Source of the DNA: Pseudomonadota bacterium
Lineage (GTDB): Bacteria; Pseudomonadota; Alphaproteobacteria; Acetobacterales; Acetobacteraceae
DNA length: 35,247 bases
Reading direction: 5' to 3'
Assembly: GCA_021801255.1 (NCBI GenBank)
Contig: JAJYYH010000060.1
Location: 1-35,247 of the forward strand
How positions within the stretch are numbered: position 1 is the stretch's first letter; every line of letters starts with the position of its first letter. Below, piece by piece: positions 17,812 through 25,936 of the stretch. The notes below the pieces were generated by a model. That model saw only the letters and a program-made list of their open reading frames with translations, did not search any database and had not been told where the DNA came from. The position numbers and the translations under genes were made by a program.

Positions 17812-18876
17812 ATGCCAGCGAGCGGGACAATCCTTTCCGGGGAACGGAAAAGCCACCACCTGGCCAAGCCACATCATGCGCCGCATCCCCACGGCATCAT
17901 GCCTGGGCTGCTGCTCGCGGCCTCACTGGCGGCGTGCGCCTTCGCGCTGCGTGCCATTCCCGGGGTTGCGACCTTCAGCCCGATGATCATCGCCATTCTG
18001 CTCGGCATCGGCTTTCACAATATCATCGGCACGCCCTATCGCGCCAAGCCCGGCATCACCTTCTCGCTGCGCCGCATCCTGCGCTTCGCGATCATTCTGC
18101 TTGGCATGCAATTGTCGATACAGCAGATTGTCGAGGTGGGCGCCGGGGGGCTCGCGGTGATCGTGGCGACCCTGGTCGCGACCTTCATGTTCACCAAATG
18201 GTTCGGCGCGCTGATCGGCGTCGAGGACAAACTCGCCGAGCTGATCGCCGCTGGAACCTCGATCTGCGGCGCCTCGGCGGTGATCGCGACCAACGCCGTC
18301 ACCCAAGGGCATGACGAGGATGTCACCTACGCCGTCGCGTGCGTCACCGTGTTCGGTTCGATCGCGATGTTTGCCTATCCCTTTTTCCCCGCATTTCTAC
18401 ATCTCGCGCCGCGCGCCTATGGTTTGTGGGCTGGGGCCTCGATCCATGAAATCGCCCAGGTGGTCGCCGCGGCTTTCCAGGATGGCCCGGTGGCGGGCGA
18501 GTTCGCCACCATCGCCAAGCTCTCGCGGGTGACGATGCTGGCGCCGATGGTCTTCACACTGGGCTTTCTCGCCAGCCGCAAGCGCCAGCACGGCATGCCC
18601 CGGACCGCGCACAAGCGCCCGCCGCTGCCCTATTTCGTGCTCGGCTTCATCGTTCTCGTCGGGCTGAACAGTTTCATCACCGTGCCGCCAGCGCCAAAAT
18701 ACTGGATCGTGCAGACCACCACCTTCCTGCTTTCCCTGGCGCTGGCGGCGATGGGGCTGGAGACCGACATCCGCAAGGTTCTCGCCAAGGGCGCGCGGCC
18801 CATCCTGCTCGGCGCGGTGTCGTGGCTATTTATCGCGGGTCTCTCACTCGGGCTTATTCTCCTCCTCCTTCGTTGA
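17812..18876 (+). CDS. YeiH-family putative sulfate exporter-like membrane protein
   Basis: About 354 residues from the ATG at 17812, with roughly ten hydrophobic segments. The segments [37 protein letters not shown] and [14 protein letters not shown] are hallmarks of the YeiH/conserved hypothetical 698 family, which is annotated as putative sulfate exporters though few are tested. A TTG-started longer frame from 17734 is less likely. The gene converges on the dienelactone hydrolase gene; an imperfect hairpin lies between them. Confidence 0.85.
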   Translation: MPASGTILSGERKSHHLAKPHHAPHPHGIMPGLLLAASLAACAFALRAIPGVATFSPMIIAILLGIGFHNIIGTPYRAKPGITFSLRRILRFAIILLGMQLSIQQIVEVGAGGLAVIVATLVATFMFTKWFGALIGVEDKLAELIAAGTSICGASAVIATNAVTQGHDEDVTYAVACVTVFGSIAMFAYPFFPAFLHLAPRAYGLWAGASIHEIAQVVAAAFQDGPVAGEFATIAKLSRVTMLAPMVFTLGFLASRKRQHGMPRTAHKRPPLPYFVLGFIVLVGLNSFITVPPAPKYWIVQTTTFLLSLALAAMGLETDIRKVLAKGARPILLGAVSWLFIAGLSLGLILLLLR

Positions 18877-18878
18877 TC

Positions 18879-18906
18879 GAGCGAGATGTCCGGGAGCATC
18901 CCGCTC
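18879..18906. terminator. Imperfect hairpin in a convergent gap
   Basis: GAGCGAGATG (18879-18888) pairs with CATCCCGCTC (18897-18906) with one A-C mismatch and an eight-base loop. It fills the 28-base convergent gap and overlaps the stop of the minus-strand gene. No T run follows, so termination is a guess from position and structure. Confidence 0.4.
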
Positions 18907-20146
18907 ACGGTGCCGATTTCGCCCATTTGGCCATCAATGTATTGGACGGCAACGACGGATCGAGGAGTTTCGCCGCAGTCTCGCGCCCCGCCACCGCCGG
19001 CACCTTGGCCGGATCGAGCACGCCGATCTGCACCAGAACGGCGGCCTGATCCCAGTAGATATGCTCGTTATAGAGCTTGTCGCCGCGAAAATGTACAATC
19101 GCGACCAGCGGAACCTCAACATATTTCCCGGTGGGCGGAATACCGGGCAGCATCCAGTCGATCTCGCGGTCGTGGGTAAAACAGAACAGCATCTCGTCCA
19201 CCACGCGATCGACGCCAATGGTGCGCGAGATCGGCACGAGTTTCGTATCGGCGGGGTTGCTGAAAACAAAGTGGTTTTTGTAGAAACGATGCAAGTCGGC
19301 GTAGCCGAACCCGCCGGTCATGGTCGGGATGTGGTTGACATAGGGCTCGGCGATCATGGTGGACATGGTGGCGTCCACGTCCCGCGCGGCGAATTCATAG
19401 TCGCAATGTTTGTCCCAGAGCGCCGAGAGGTCGTAATGCGGCCCCATGACGCGGCGCAAAAGCGTGAGCGAGCGGGTCTGTGCCATAAGCGCCGAGGGTT
19501 TGTGGTAATGCGCCCCGCCCCAGCGGTTGAAGGCATGCCCGGCCTCGGGATAGACATAGATCTCGACCTCCGGGCGGGTGGCGAAGCGGGCGCGGATCGC
19601 GGCGATCACCTCGGGCGGGGTGAAATGGTCGAGCCCGCCGAAATGCAGCACCATCGGGCAGGTGATGCCGCCCGCGAAATCGGGCAATTTCTCGATGCCG
19701 ACACCGTAATAGGCGACCGCCGCATCCACCCCCGATTGCGCGGCGGCGAGATAGGCGAGTTTGCCGCCAAGACAAAAACCGAGCGCGGCCACCTGCTTCC
19801 TTCCCCCCTCGCCCAGCGCCTCGGGCAGCGTGCGAGCCAGACGGACGGTGGCGGTGATGTCGGCCATCGCCTTGTCGATGTCGAATTTACCGTAATAGTC
19901 GAATGCCTTGGCAAGGCCGGTTTCGTCATAGCCCAGTTCGATGCCGGGAGCGAACTGGCGGAATAGATCGGGCGCGAGCACCACATAGCCTTCGGCGGCG
20001 TAGAAATCGGCGACCTCGCGGATATGCGCGTTGATGCCGAAAATCTCCTGCAACAGAACGATCACCGGCCCAGCGCCGGATGCCGGCAGGGCGCGATAGG
20101 CTTTCAAGCCGCCGCCCTCGGCCGGCACGTCGATATAATCGGTCAT
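18905..20146 (-). CDS. Dienelactone hydrolase fused to a SnoaL-like domain
   Basis: From the ATG at 20146 (preceded by GGGGAGCG) the protein has 413 residues. The N-terminal 230 or so form a dienelactone hydrolase alpha/beta domain with the C-D-H triad visible in LGFCLGGKLAY, HFGGLDHF and EAGHAFNRW. The remaining part (YDLSALWDKHCDYEFAARD onward) resembles a SnoaL/NTF2-like polyketide cyclase domain. Dienelactone hydrolases open lactones in aromatic degradation, but many have other substrates. The second domain's role is unknown. Confidence 0.85.
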   Translation of the reverse strand: MTDYIDVPAEGGGLKAYRALPASGAGPVIVLLQEIFGINAHIREVADFYAAEGYVVLAPDLFRQFAPGIELGYDETGLAKAFDYYGKFDIDKAMADITATVRLARTLPEALGEGGRKQVAALGFCLGGKLAYLAAAQSGVDAAVAYYGVGIEKLPDFAGGITCPMVLHFGGLDHFTPPEVIAAIRARFATRPEVEIYVYPEAGHAFNRWGGAHYHKPSALMAQTRSLTLLRRVMGPHYDLSALWDKHCDYEFAARDVDATMSTMIAEPYVNHIPTMTGGFGYADLHRFYKNHFVFSNPADTKLVPISRTIGVDRVVDEMLFCFTHDREIDWMLPGIPPTGKYVEVPLVAIVHFRGDKLYNEHIYWDQAAVLVQIGVLDPAKVPAVAGRETAAKLLDPSLPSNTLMAKWAKSAP

Positions 20147-20210
20147 CCGCAGCGCTCCCCAAATTCTCGCCTCGCGCCATCCTGGCATGGTGGGCCGCGC
20201 CCGTGAAGGT

Positions 20211-20996
20211 TCAGAGCCGCCCGGCGAGGCCCGCCCAGGTCACGGCGAGCCGGTCGCCAAACCCGCGCGGGCGAGGCGGGCGCTGGGGATAGGCCAGATC
20301 GCGCCGCGCCAGCACCGCCGGCAGCGCCGCCGCAATCGCTGCTGGCGGCAGATCAACCCCCTTTGCCGCTGCCAGCAGCGCCCGCCCCTCCGCCGCCAGC
20401 GCCGCACGCACATCGCGAAGCGCAACGGCGTCCGGCATGGCGATGACGTGTTCCGGCGTGAGGCCATGTTCGGCGAGCAGATCAACCGGGATCAACACAC
20501 GCCCGGCGCGGGCATGAACGACAAGGCTTCGCAGCAAGCCCGCGACCCCATAGGCGGCGCCGAGCGCACGGAGCGGTTCTTCGGCCGCCGCCGGCGCGCC
20601 GAGCAGTTTCCCGGCCACGACCGCGAGCCCGCCGGCGCTCGCGCGCACATAGTCCCGCCAGGCGGCGCGTGTCGGAATAGCGGGTTCGGCCTCGATCTCG
20701 CGCGCCGCGATGAGATCGGCGAGTGCCGTGGCCTCGAACAGCCCCGCCGCGATCGCCGCGCGCAGCGGCGTCGCCACCTCATGGCGCCGTGGCGCGCCCG
20801 CCACGACCTCGCGCCACCAGTGCAGCCGGATCAGCGCCAGTGGCGGCTCGGAAGCCACTTCGCGGGCGCGCGCCAGCTCGTGATTGAAGGCGTAGAGCGT
20901 GAACAATGCCTCGCGCCGCGCCGCCGGAGCAAAAATCGCCGTGAGAAAACGGTCTCGGTCATGCCGGCGGACCAGGGCGGCCATCGGGCTCAGCAT
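20211..20996 (-). CDS. NDUFAF6-like squalene/phytoene synthase-fold protein, probably non-catalytic
   Basis: The ATG at 20996, preceded by CGGGGA, gives about 261 residues with the squalene/phytoene synthase fold. Where true synthases carry the first aspartate-rich motif, this protein reads YAFNHELARAREVASEPP, followed by ALIRLHWWREVV. That pattern resembles the mitochondrial complex I assembly factor NDUFAF6 rather than a prenyl synthase, so a role in respiratory complex assembly is more likely than carotenoid or hopanoid synthesis. This is inference from motif loss. It lies 85 bases downstream of merR on the same strand. Confidence 0.75.
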   Translation of the reverse strand: MLSPMAALVRRHDRDRFLTAIFAPAARREALFTLYAFNHELARAREVASEPPLALIRLHWWREVVAGAPRRHEVATPLRAAIAAGLFEATALADLIAAREIEAEPAIPTRAAWRDYVRASAGGLAVVAGKLLGAPAAAEEPLRALGAAYGVAGLLRSLVVHARAGRVLIPVDLLAEHGLTPEHVIAMPDAVALRDVRAALAAEGRALLAAAKGVDLPPAAIAAALPAVLARRDLAYPQRPPRPRGFGDRLAVTWAGLAGRL

Positions 20997-21081
20997 TTTT
21001 CCCCGATCACCGGAAGTGACACGAGGGGCAAGGCGCCGCCGTTGCGGGACCAGAGCCGCCATCTTCGGCTGCGGACCGGGT

Positions 21082-21513
21082 TCATGCGCCGCCGAGCAGC
21101 GTCTCGATCAGCGGGCAATTGGGCTGATCGCCGGCATTGCATTGCGCGATCAGCGTTGTCAGCGCTTTCTGCATGGCGCGGAGATCGGCGATCTTGGTTT
21201 TCACCTCGGCGAGATGGGTCGCGGCGAGGTCTTTCACTTCGGTGCAGGGCACGTCGCGCGCCGCGGCGAGCCGCAGCAGGGCGCGCACCTCGTCCAGGGT
21301 AAAACCGAGTTCGCGGGCGCGGCGGATGAAGGTCAGGCGCCGCTGGTGGAAGGCGCCATAGATCCGGTGGCCGCCCTCGGTTCGCGCCGGCCGGGGCAGA
21401 ACGGCGATTTTTTCGTAGAAGCGGATAGTCTCGATATTGCATCTCGTCCGCCGCGATAGCTCCCCGATCGGCAGAGACGGGGAATCGTCATCTCGCGAAT
21501 TCGTGATCGCCAT
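21082..21513 (-). CDS. merR: Mercury-responsive MerR-type regulator
   Basis: MerR represses and, with Hg(II), activates the mer operon by twisting its promoter. The ATG at 21513 gives 143 residues, the standard length. An N-terminal HTH (LPIGELSRRTRCNIETIRFY) is followed by the dimerisation helix, and the metal-site cysteines C90, C125 and C133 are present (QCNAGDQPNCPL). It diverges from merT, and the 19-bp-spaced promoter lies between them. Other thiol-metal sensors of the family are possible, but the adjacent merTPA genes settle it. Confidence 0.93.
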   Translation of the reverse strand: MAITNSRDDDSPSLPIGELSRRTRCNIETIRFYEKIAVLPRPARTEGGHRIYGAFHQRRLTFIRRARELGFTLDEVRALLRLAAARDVPCTEVKDLAATHLAEVKTKIADLRAMQKALTTLIAQCNAGDQPNCPLIETLLGGA

Positions 21514-21527
21514 GTCTATTTCCCCCA

Positions 21528-21558
21528 TTGAACCTGGAGCTACTCCAGATCCCATGTT
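21528..21558 (+). promoter_or_regulatory. MerR-type mer promoter and operator
   Basis: A -35 box TTGAAC (21528-21533) and a -10 box CATGTT (21553-21558) are separated by exactly 19 bases, the overlong spacing typical of MerR-activated promoters. The spacer holds the dyad CTGGAG-cta-like CTCCAG (21534-21539 and 21543-21548), where MerR should bind. It reads towards merT. Confidence 0.8.
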
Positions 21559-21574
21559 TCTCGAAATAGGCCAC

Positions 21575-21616
21575 CAAGCGGGAGGTGCAAGTATGCAAGC
21601 GGGAGGTGCAAGTATG
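21575..21616 (+). repeat. 21-bp perfect tandem duplication of RBS plus start codon of merT
   Basis: Two identical 21-base units (21575-21595 and 21596-21616) each contain GGGAGGTG and an ATG (21593 and 21614). The unit is seven codons long, so both starts are in the merT frame. The second start gives the usual MerT length; the first adds seven residues. Confidence 0.9.
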
Positions 21617-22012
21617 AACGTGCAACTGACGAAGGGCGGGAACGGCGTGGATGCGGAGAGCGCCAGGGGATCCCGCGCTGCCTTGCTCTCGATCGGCGGC
21701 ATCGCCGCCGCCCTCGGCGCCGCCTCCTGCTGCGTGATCCCGTTCGCGCTGTTCACACTGGGGATCAGCGGCGCCTGGATCGGCGATCTGACCGCGCTGG
21801 AACCCTACCAGCCGCTCTTCGCCGCTGCCGCCCTCGGCTTCATCGTGCTGGGTGCGATGCGGCTGCGGCGCCGCGCCGCGATCGCCTGCGCCGACGGCTA
21901 TTGCGGCACGCCCCGCGCCGACCGCATCGCTCGCATCGGGCTCTGGGCCGCCGGCGTGCTGGTCGTCGTCGCCGTCGCCTTTCCCTATCTCATCCGCGCC
22001 ATCGCCTTCTGA
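21614..22012 (+). CDS. merT: Mercuric ion transporter MerT
   Basis: MerT is an inner-membrane protein that takes Hg(II) from MerP and passes it inward to MerA. From the ATG at 21614 it has 132 residues and three hydrophobic segments. The vicinal C39-C40 pair (ALGAASCCVIPFALF) in the first helix and a second pair in the cytoplasmic loop (CADGYC) are the expected mercury ligands. An alternative in-frame ATG at 21593 with an equal ribosome binding site adds seven residues. The 3' end carries a 15-base tandem duplication that includes the stop codon. Confidence 0.93.
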   Translation: MNVQLTKGGNGVDAESARGSRAALLSIGGIAAALGAASCCVIPFALFTLGISGAWIGDLTALEPYQPLFAAAALGFIVLGAMRLRRRAAIACADGYCGTPRADRIARIGLWAAGVLVVVAVAFPYLIRAIAF

Positions 22013-22028
22013 CCCATCGCCTTCTGAC
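21999..22028 (+). repeat. 15-bp tandem duplication spanning the merT stop
   Basis: CCATCGCCTTCTGAC occurs twice in succession (21999-22013 and 22014-22028). The first copy contains the merT stop codon; the second lies in the gap before merP and repeats the same stop in frame. Confidence 0.9.
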
Positions 22029-22041
22029 AGGGAGTGTCACC

Positions 22042-22353
22042 ATGCCTCGTTCCGTTCTCGTTGCCGCTTTCGCCGCCGGCCTGCTCGTTGCGCCGCTGGC
22101 CGCGTGGGCTGCCGATACGACCGTGGTGCTCGACGTGCATCACGCCGGCTGCGTGCTCTGCGCGCCGATCGTCAAAACCACGCTGGCGCAGGTCAAGGGC
22201 GTCTCGGCGGTGAAGGTCAGCCAGCCCAATGGCGATGCCGATGTCACCGCGCTGGTGACCTACGATCCCGCCGAGACCTCGCCGGCGGCGCTGATCAAGG
22301 CAACGACCGATCATGGCTATCCCGCCGAAATCGCGAAACCGCATAACGGCTGA
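22042..22353 (+). CDS. merP: Periplasmic mercury-binding protein MerP
   Basis: MerP scavenges Hg(II) in the periplasm and delivers it to MerT. The 103-residue protein has a signal peptide (residues 1-24, cleavage after AWA-A), then a heavy-metal-associated domain with C37 and C40 in HAGCVLCAPIV. The usual GMTCxxC surroundings are altered but the CxxC is intact. AGGGAG precedes the ATG. It lies between merT and merA in the operon. Confidence 0.9.
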   Translation: MPRSVLVAAFAAGLLVAPLAAWAADTTVVLDVHHAGCVLCAPIVKTTLAQVKGVSAVKVSQPNGDADVTALVTYDPAETSPAALIKATTDHGYPAEIAKPHNG

Positions 22354-22385
22354 CCTTCGCATTCGCCCCTCAGGAGAAGACCCTC

Positions 22386-23831
22386 ATGGATGCCTGCACC
22401 ACGCATGATTGCTGCGCCGTTTCCGGGGCACGCAAATCCACGCCCGATCTCGTGGTGATCGGCGCCGGCTCGGCTGGGTTCTCCGCGGCGATCCGGGCGA
22501 GCGAACTCGGCGCCAGCGTGGCCCTGATCGGCGCCGGCACGATCGGCGGCACCTGCGTCAATATCGGCTGCGTGCCGTCCAAGACACTGATCCGCGCCGC
22601 CGAGACGCTGCACCAGGCGCGCGCCGCATCGCGGTTCGCCGGGATCGCAGCGAACGCCCATCTCGCCGACTGGGCCGCGCTGATGGCGCAGAAGGACGCG
22701 CTGGTCGCCGGCATGCGCGAGGCGAAATACGCCGCTTTGCTGCCCGCATACGAAGGCATCCGCTATGTCGAGGGCGCGGCCCGGTTCACGGCGGACGGCG
22801 TGGTCGTCGGCGAGGAGTCTTTCCCCGCCGCGCGCGTCGTGATCGCCACGGGTGCCTCGCCCGCCACCCCGTCCATCCCGGGAATTGGTGACGTCGCGTA
22901 TCTCACCAGCACGACGGCGCTCTCGCTCGACCGCTTGCCGCACTCGCTGCTGGTGATCGGCGGCGGCGTGATCGGCTGCGAACTCGGCCAGATGTTCGCC
23001 CGCTTCGGCGTTGCCGTCACCATCGTATGCCGGTCGCATCTGCTGCCCGGCTTCGAACCGGAGCTTGCCGAGGCTCTGACCGGCTATCTCCGCGCGGAGG
23101 GCATCACTGTTCGCTGCGGCCTCAGCTATCAACGCATCCGCCGGACCGCGGCAGGTATCGCTCTGGACCTCACGGTGGCTGGCCAGCCGGAGACGATCGC
23201 CGCCGAACAGGTTCTGGTGGCGACCGGGCGGACGCCGAATACGGAAGGCCTCGATTTGGGCGCGGCCGGGATCGCAACCGACGCCGGGGGCGCGGTCGTG
23301 GTGGACGAATTCCTCGCCACCACCCGCCCCGGCATTTATGCCGCGGGCGATGTCACCGGGCGCGACCTGTTCGTCTATATGGCCGCCTACGGAGCAAAAC
23401 TCGCGGCCGAGAACGCGCTTAATGGCAACACGCGCCGCTATGATGCCAGCGCCATGCCGGAGGTGGTGTTCACCGACCCCGGGGCGGCGCGGGTCGGGCT
23501 CACCGAAGCCCAAGCCCGCGCCGCGGGGCTTGCTGTGCGCACGGTCACCCTGAAGCTCGACCAGGTGCCCCGCGCCCTTGCCGCCCGCGACACCCGCGGA
23601 CTGATCAAGCTGGTTACGGAAGAGGGATCCTTACGCCTGCTGGGTGCGCAAATCCTTGCCCCCGAAGGCGCGGATGCGATCCAGACGGCGGTGCTCGCCA
23701 TCAAGCACCGGCTGACCGTCACCGATCTGGCTGAAACACTGTTCCCCTATCTCACCACGGTGGAAGGACTGAAGCTCGCTTCCCTCGGCTTCGAGCGGGA
23801 CGTGACCAAACTCTCCTGTTGCGCCGGGTGA
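22386..23831 (+). CDS. merA: Mercuric reductase MerA without an NmerA domain
   Basis: MerA is a cytoplasmic NADPH-dependent flavoenzyme that reduces Hg(II) to volatile Hg(0). The 481-residue protein has the FAD-binding GAGSAGFSAA, the redox pair C57-C62 (GGTCVNIGCVPSK), the NAD-binding GGGVIGCELG, and the C-terminal C478-C479 pair (LSCCAG) that separates MerA from other disulfide reductases. The N-terminal HMA domain found in many MerA proteins is absent; instead there is a short cysteine-containing leader (MDACTTHDCCAV). AGGAGA precedes the ATG. It is the last gene of merTPA. Confidence 0.96.
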   Translation: MDACTTHDCCAVSGARKSTPDLVVIGAGSAGFSAAIRASELGASVALIGAGTIGGTCVNIGCVPSKTLIRAAETLHQARAASRFAGIAANAHLADWAALMAQKDALVAGMREAKYAALLPAYEGIRYVEGAARFTADGVVVGEESFPAARVVIATGASPATPSIPGIGDVAYLTSTTALSLDRLPHSLLVIGGGVIGCELGQMFARFGVAVTIVCRSHLLPGFEPELAEALTGYLRAEGITVRCGLSYQRIRRTAAGIALDLTVAGQPETIAAEQVLVATGRTPNTEGLDLGAAGIATDAGGAVVVDEFLATTRPGIYAAGDVTGRDLFVYMAAYGAKLAAENALNGNTRRYDASAMPEVVFTDPGAARVGLTEAQARAAGLAVRTVTLKLDQVPRALAARDTRGLIKLVTEEGSLRLLGAQILAPEGADAIQTAVLAIKHRLTVTDLAETLFPYLTTVEGLKLASLGFERDVTKLSCCAG

Positions 23832-23887
23832 AGCAAGCCATTTGGTAACGCTAGGCAAACCGTGCGGCGCTCGCCTATGCTCCACCC

Positions 23888-24688
23888 ATGTGCGAACTCT
23901 TCGGCATCTCCAGCGCCGCCCCCCTCAGCGCCCGCTTTTCGCTCCAGCAATTCGCGCGCCACGGAAGCCGGCCGGGCCAGCCCATCGATGGCTGGGGGCT
24001 GGTGCTCTATGACGGCCCCGACCTCCGCCACTACCGCGAGCCCGAACCCGCCGGCAACAGCCGCTGGCTGCGCTTCATCGAGAGCCACCAGCCGCCCTCG
24101 CGCCTGCTGATCTCCCACATCCGGCACGCGACCGCGGGCGCCGTGGCGCTCCGTAACACCCACCCTTTCGTGCGTGAACTCGGCGGGCGGATGCACAGTT
24201 TTGCCCATAACGGCGGGCTGCCCGGCATCGAAACCTGGCGCGCCCCGGGTGATCGCCGCTTTCTGCCCGTCGGTGATTCGGATTCGGAGACCGCCTTCTG
24301 CGTCCTCCTCGCCCGGCTCGCCGATTTGTGGACCGGCCAGCCCCCCTCTGCGGACGCGCGCTACGCCATGGTCGCGCAATTCGCCGCCGATATCCGCACC
24401 CTGGGTCCAGCCAATTTTCTCTATTCCGATGGCGAATACCTTTTCGCGCATGGCCACCGTCGGCATCAGGAGAACGGCCGCATCGAGCCGCCGGGGCTCT
24501 GGCATCTGGGCTGCCTATGCCACGACGCCGCGATCGCCATCGAGGAGGCGGGCGTCGCGTTCGACACCGCCACGGCTTCCCACGCCGTCGCCATGTTCGC
24601 GAGCCGCCCGCTTTCGGGTGCTGCCTGGCGGCCGCTCACCGAGGGCGAGGTGGTGATGGCACGGCAGGGTGAGGCCGTGGCGGCATGA
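23888..24688 (+). CDS. Class II glutamine amidotransferase (YafJ-like)
   Basis: The protein opens MCELFGISS, so Cys2 becomes the N-terminal nucleophile that hydrolyses glutamine. SHIRHATAGAVALRNTHPF and HSFAHNGGL are the conserved substrate loops of the family. At 266 residues there is only the glutaminase domain, as in YafJ/Gat-like proteins whose ammonia acceptor is often unknown. The stop overlaps the start of the next gene (ATGA), so the two are translationally coupled. Confidence 0.88.
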   Translation: MCELFGISSAAPLSARFSLQQFARHGSRPGQPIDGWGLVLYDGPDLRHYREPEPAGNSRWLRFIESHQPPSRLLISHIRHATAGAVALRNTHPFVRELGGRMHSFAHNGGLPGIETWRAPGDRRFLPVGDSDSETAFCVLLARLADLWTGQPPSADARYAMVAQFAADIRTLGPANFLYSDGEYLFAHGHRRHQENGRIEPPGLWHLGCLCHDAAIAIEEAGVAFDTATASHAVAMFASRPLSGAAWRPLTEGEVVMARQGEAVAA

Positions 24689-25758
24689 AAATCACGGTTT
24701 TCGGCGCCGGCGCGGTTGGCGGCCATCTCGCGGTGCGGCTCGCCCAAGGCGGCGCCGATGTCTCGGTCATCGCGCGCGGCGCGCAACTCGCTGCGATCGC
24801 CGTCTCCGGCCTCACCGTCGAGGCCTCGGATGGCATCTTCTCCGCCCACCCGCGCGCGAGCCACGACCCCCGTGATCTCGGCCCGCAGGACGCGGTGCTG
24901 GTGACGGTCAAGGCCCCTGCCCTGCCGAGCGTCGCCGCCGCCATCGCGCCGCTGCTTGGCCCCGATACCGCTGTCGCCTTCGTGATGAACGGCATCCCGT
25001 GGTGGTATTTTCACGGCGCCGGCGGCGCATACGAGGGCAAGCGCCTGCCGGCGATCGACCCCGGCGACGCGATGTGGCGCGCCGTCGGGCCGGAGCGAGC
25101 GATCGGCGGGGTGATCTACTCCGCCTGCACGGTGGTCCGCCCCGGCGTCATCGCGGTCGAAAACCGCCGTAGCCGGCTCATTCTCGGCGAGCCCGACGGC
25201 CGTCTCAGCCGCCGTGCCGAAGTCCTCGCCGCCCTTCTCCGCGCCGAGGGCATGATGGTTGAGGTGACGCCGGTCATCCGCGACGCCATCTGGTCAAAAT
25301 TGCTGCTCAATCTCACCTCCGGCCCGTTCAGCATCCTCACCGGCCTCGCGCCACGCGAGATCTACACCGAACCCGGCTGCGTCGCGGCCAGCGCCCGCAT
25401 CCTCGCCGAGGGACAAGCCATCGCCACGGCGCTCGGCTGCCAGACCCATATCGATGCCGAGGCGCAGGTGCGCCAATATCTCGCCATGAGCCATAAGCCG
25501 AGCATTTTGCAGGATCTCGAACTCGGCCGGGCGATGGAAATTACCGCTCTCCTGGAAACTCCGCTCGATCTCGCCCGCCTCGCCGGCATAGCCACCCCGA
25601 CCCTCGACCTCCTGGTGGCGCTGGTCAAACTCCGAGCCCAGGCGGCCGGGCTCTACGGCAAGGCAGGATATACTTCACGGCACCACAGCAACCGAAAAAT
25701 TGATTCTGAATTTGTTTCCGAGGATCATAATCACCAGAAGCTGGGGAACCAGCCTTAG
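24685..25758 (+). CDS. 2-dehydropantoate 2-reductase family protein (PanE/ApbA)
   Basis: This family reduces 2-dehydropantoate to pantoate in pantothenate/CoA synthesis, using NADPH; several paralogues act on other 2-keto acids. The N-terminal Rossmann motif is GAGAVGGHLAVRLA, and FVMNGIPWW and the helical C-terminal domain with KLLLNLTSGPFSILTG fit the family. At 357 residues it is longer than typical PanE, ending with a polar tail (about 30 residues). It follows the glutamine amidotransferase with a four-base overlap. Confidence 0.85.
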   Translation: MKITVFGAGAVGGHLAVRLAQGGADVSVIARGAQLAAIAVSGLTVEASDGIFSAHPRASHDPRDLGPQDAVLVTVKAPALPSVAAAIAPLLGPDTAVAFVMNGIPWWYFHGAGGAYEGKRLPAIDPGDAMWRAVGPERAIGGVIYSACTVVRPGVIAVENRRSRLILGEPDGRLSRRAEVLAALLRAEGMMVEVTPVIRDAIWSKLLLNLTSGPFSILTGLAPREIYTEPGCVAASARILAEGQAIATALGCQTHIDAEAQVRQYLAMSHKPSILQDLELGRAMEITALLETPLDLARLAGIATPTLDLLVALVKLRAQAAGLYGKAGYTSRHHSNRKIDSEFVSEDHNHQKLGNQP

Positions 25759-25912
25759 CTTACTCTCCCCGGAACCTGTCCAACCTACCGGCACTACCGC
25801 GCCACACGGCGGGTGCGGCCGGGTTGCCCACTTTCGATAAAATGCCGCGGCAATTCACGCCGTCAGCGTGGTTTTGCAAATGGCTCTGTCCGATCGATTT
25901 CTGAACGCAAGC

Positions 25913-25936
25913 GCATTCTTTTTCAAACTCTCAGGC
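25913..25936. repeat. 24-nt repeat at the fabI 3' end
   Basis: This is the second copy of the segment at 10420-10443, with one mismatch over 24 bases. The identity extends loosely a few bases further. It includes the fabI stop codon, so both gene ends share the same 3' sequence. Confidence 0.6.

Noticed and set aside
20211-20996. Carotenoid or hopanoid synthesis gene
   Set aside because: The catalytic aspartates are missing and no other isoprenoid genes are nearby.
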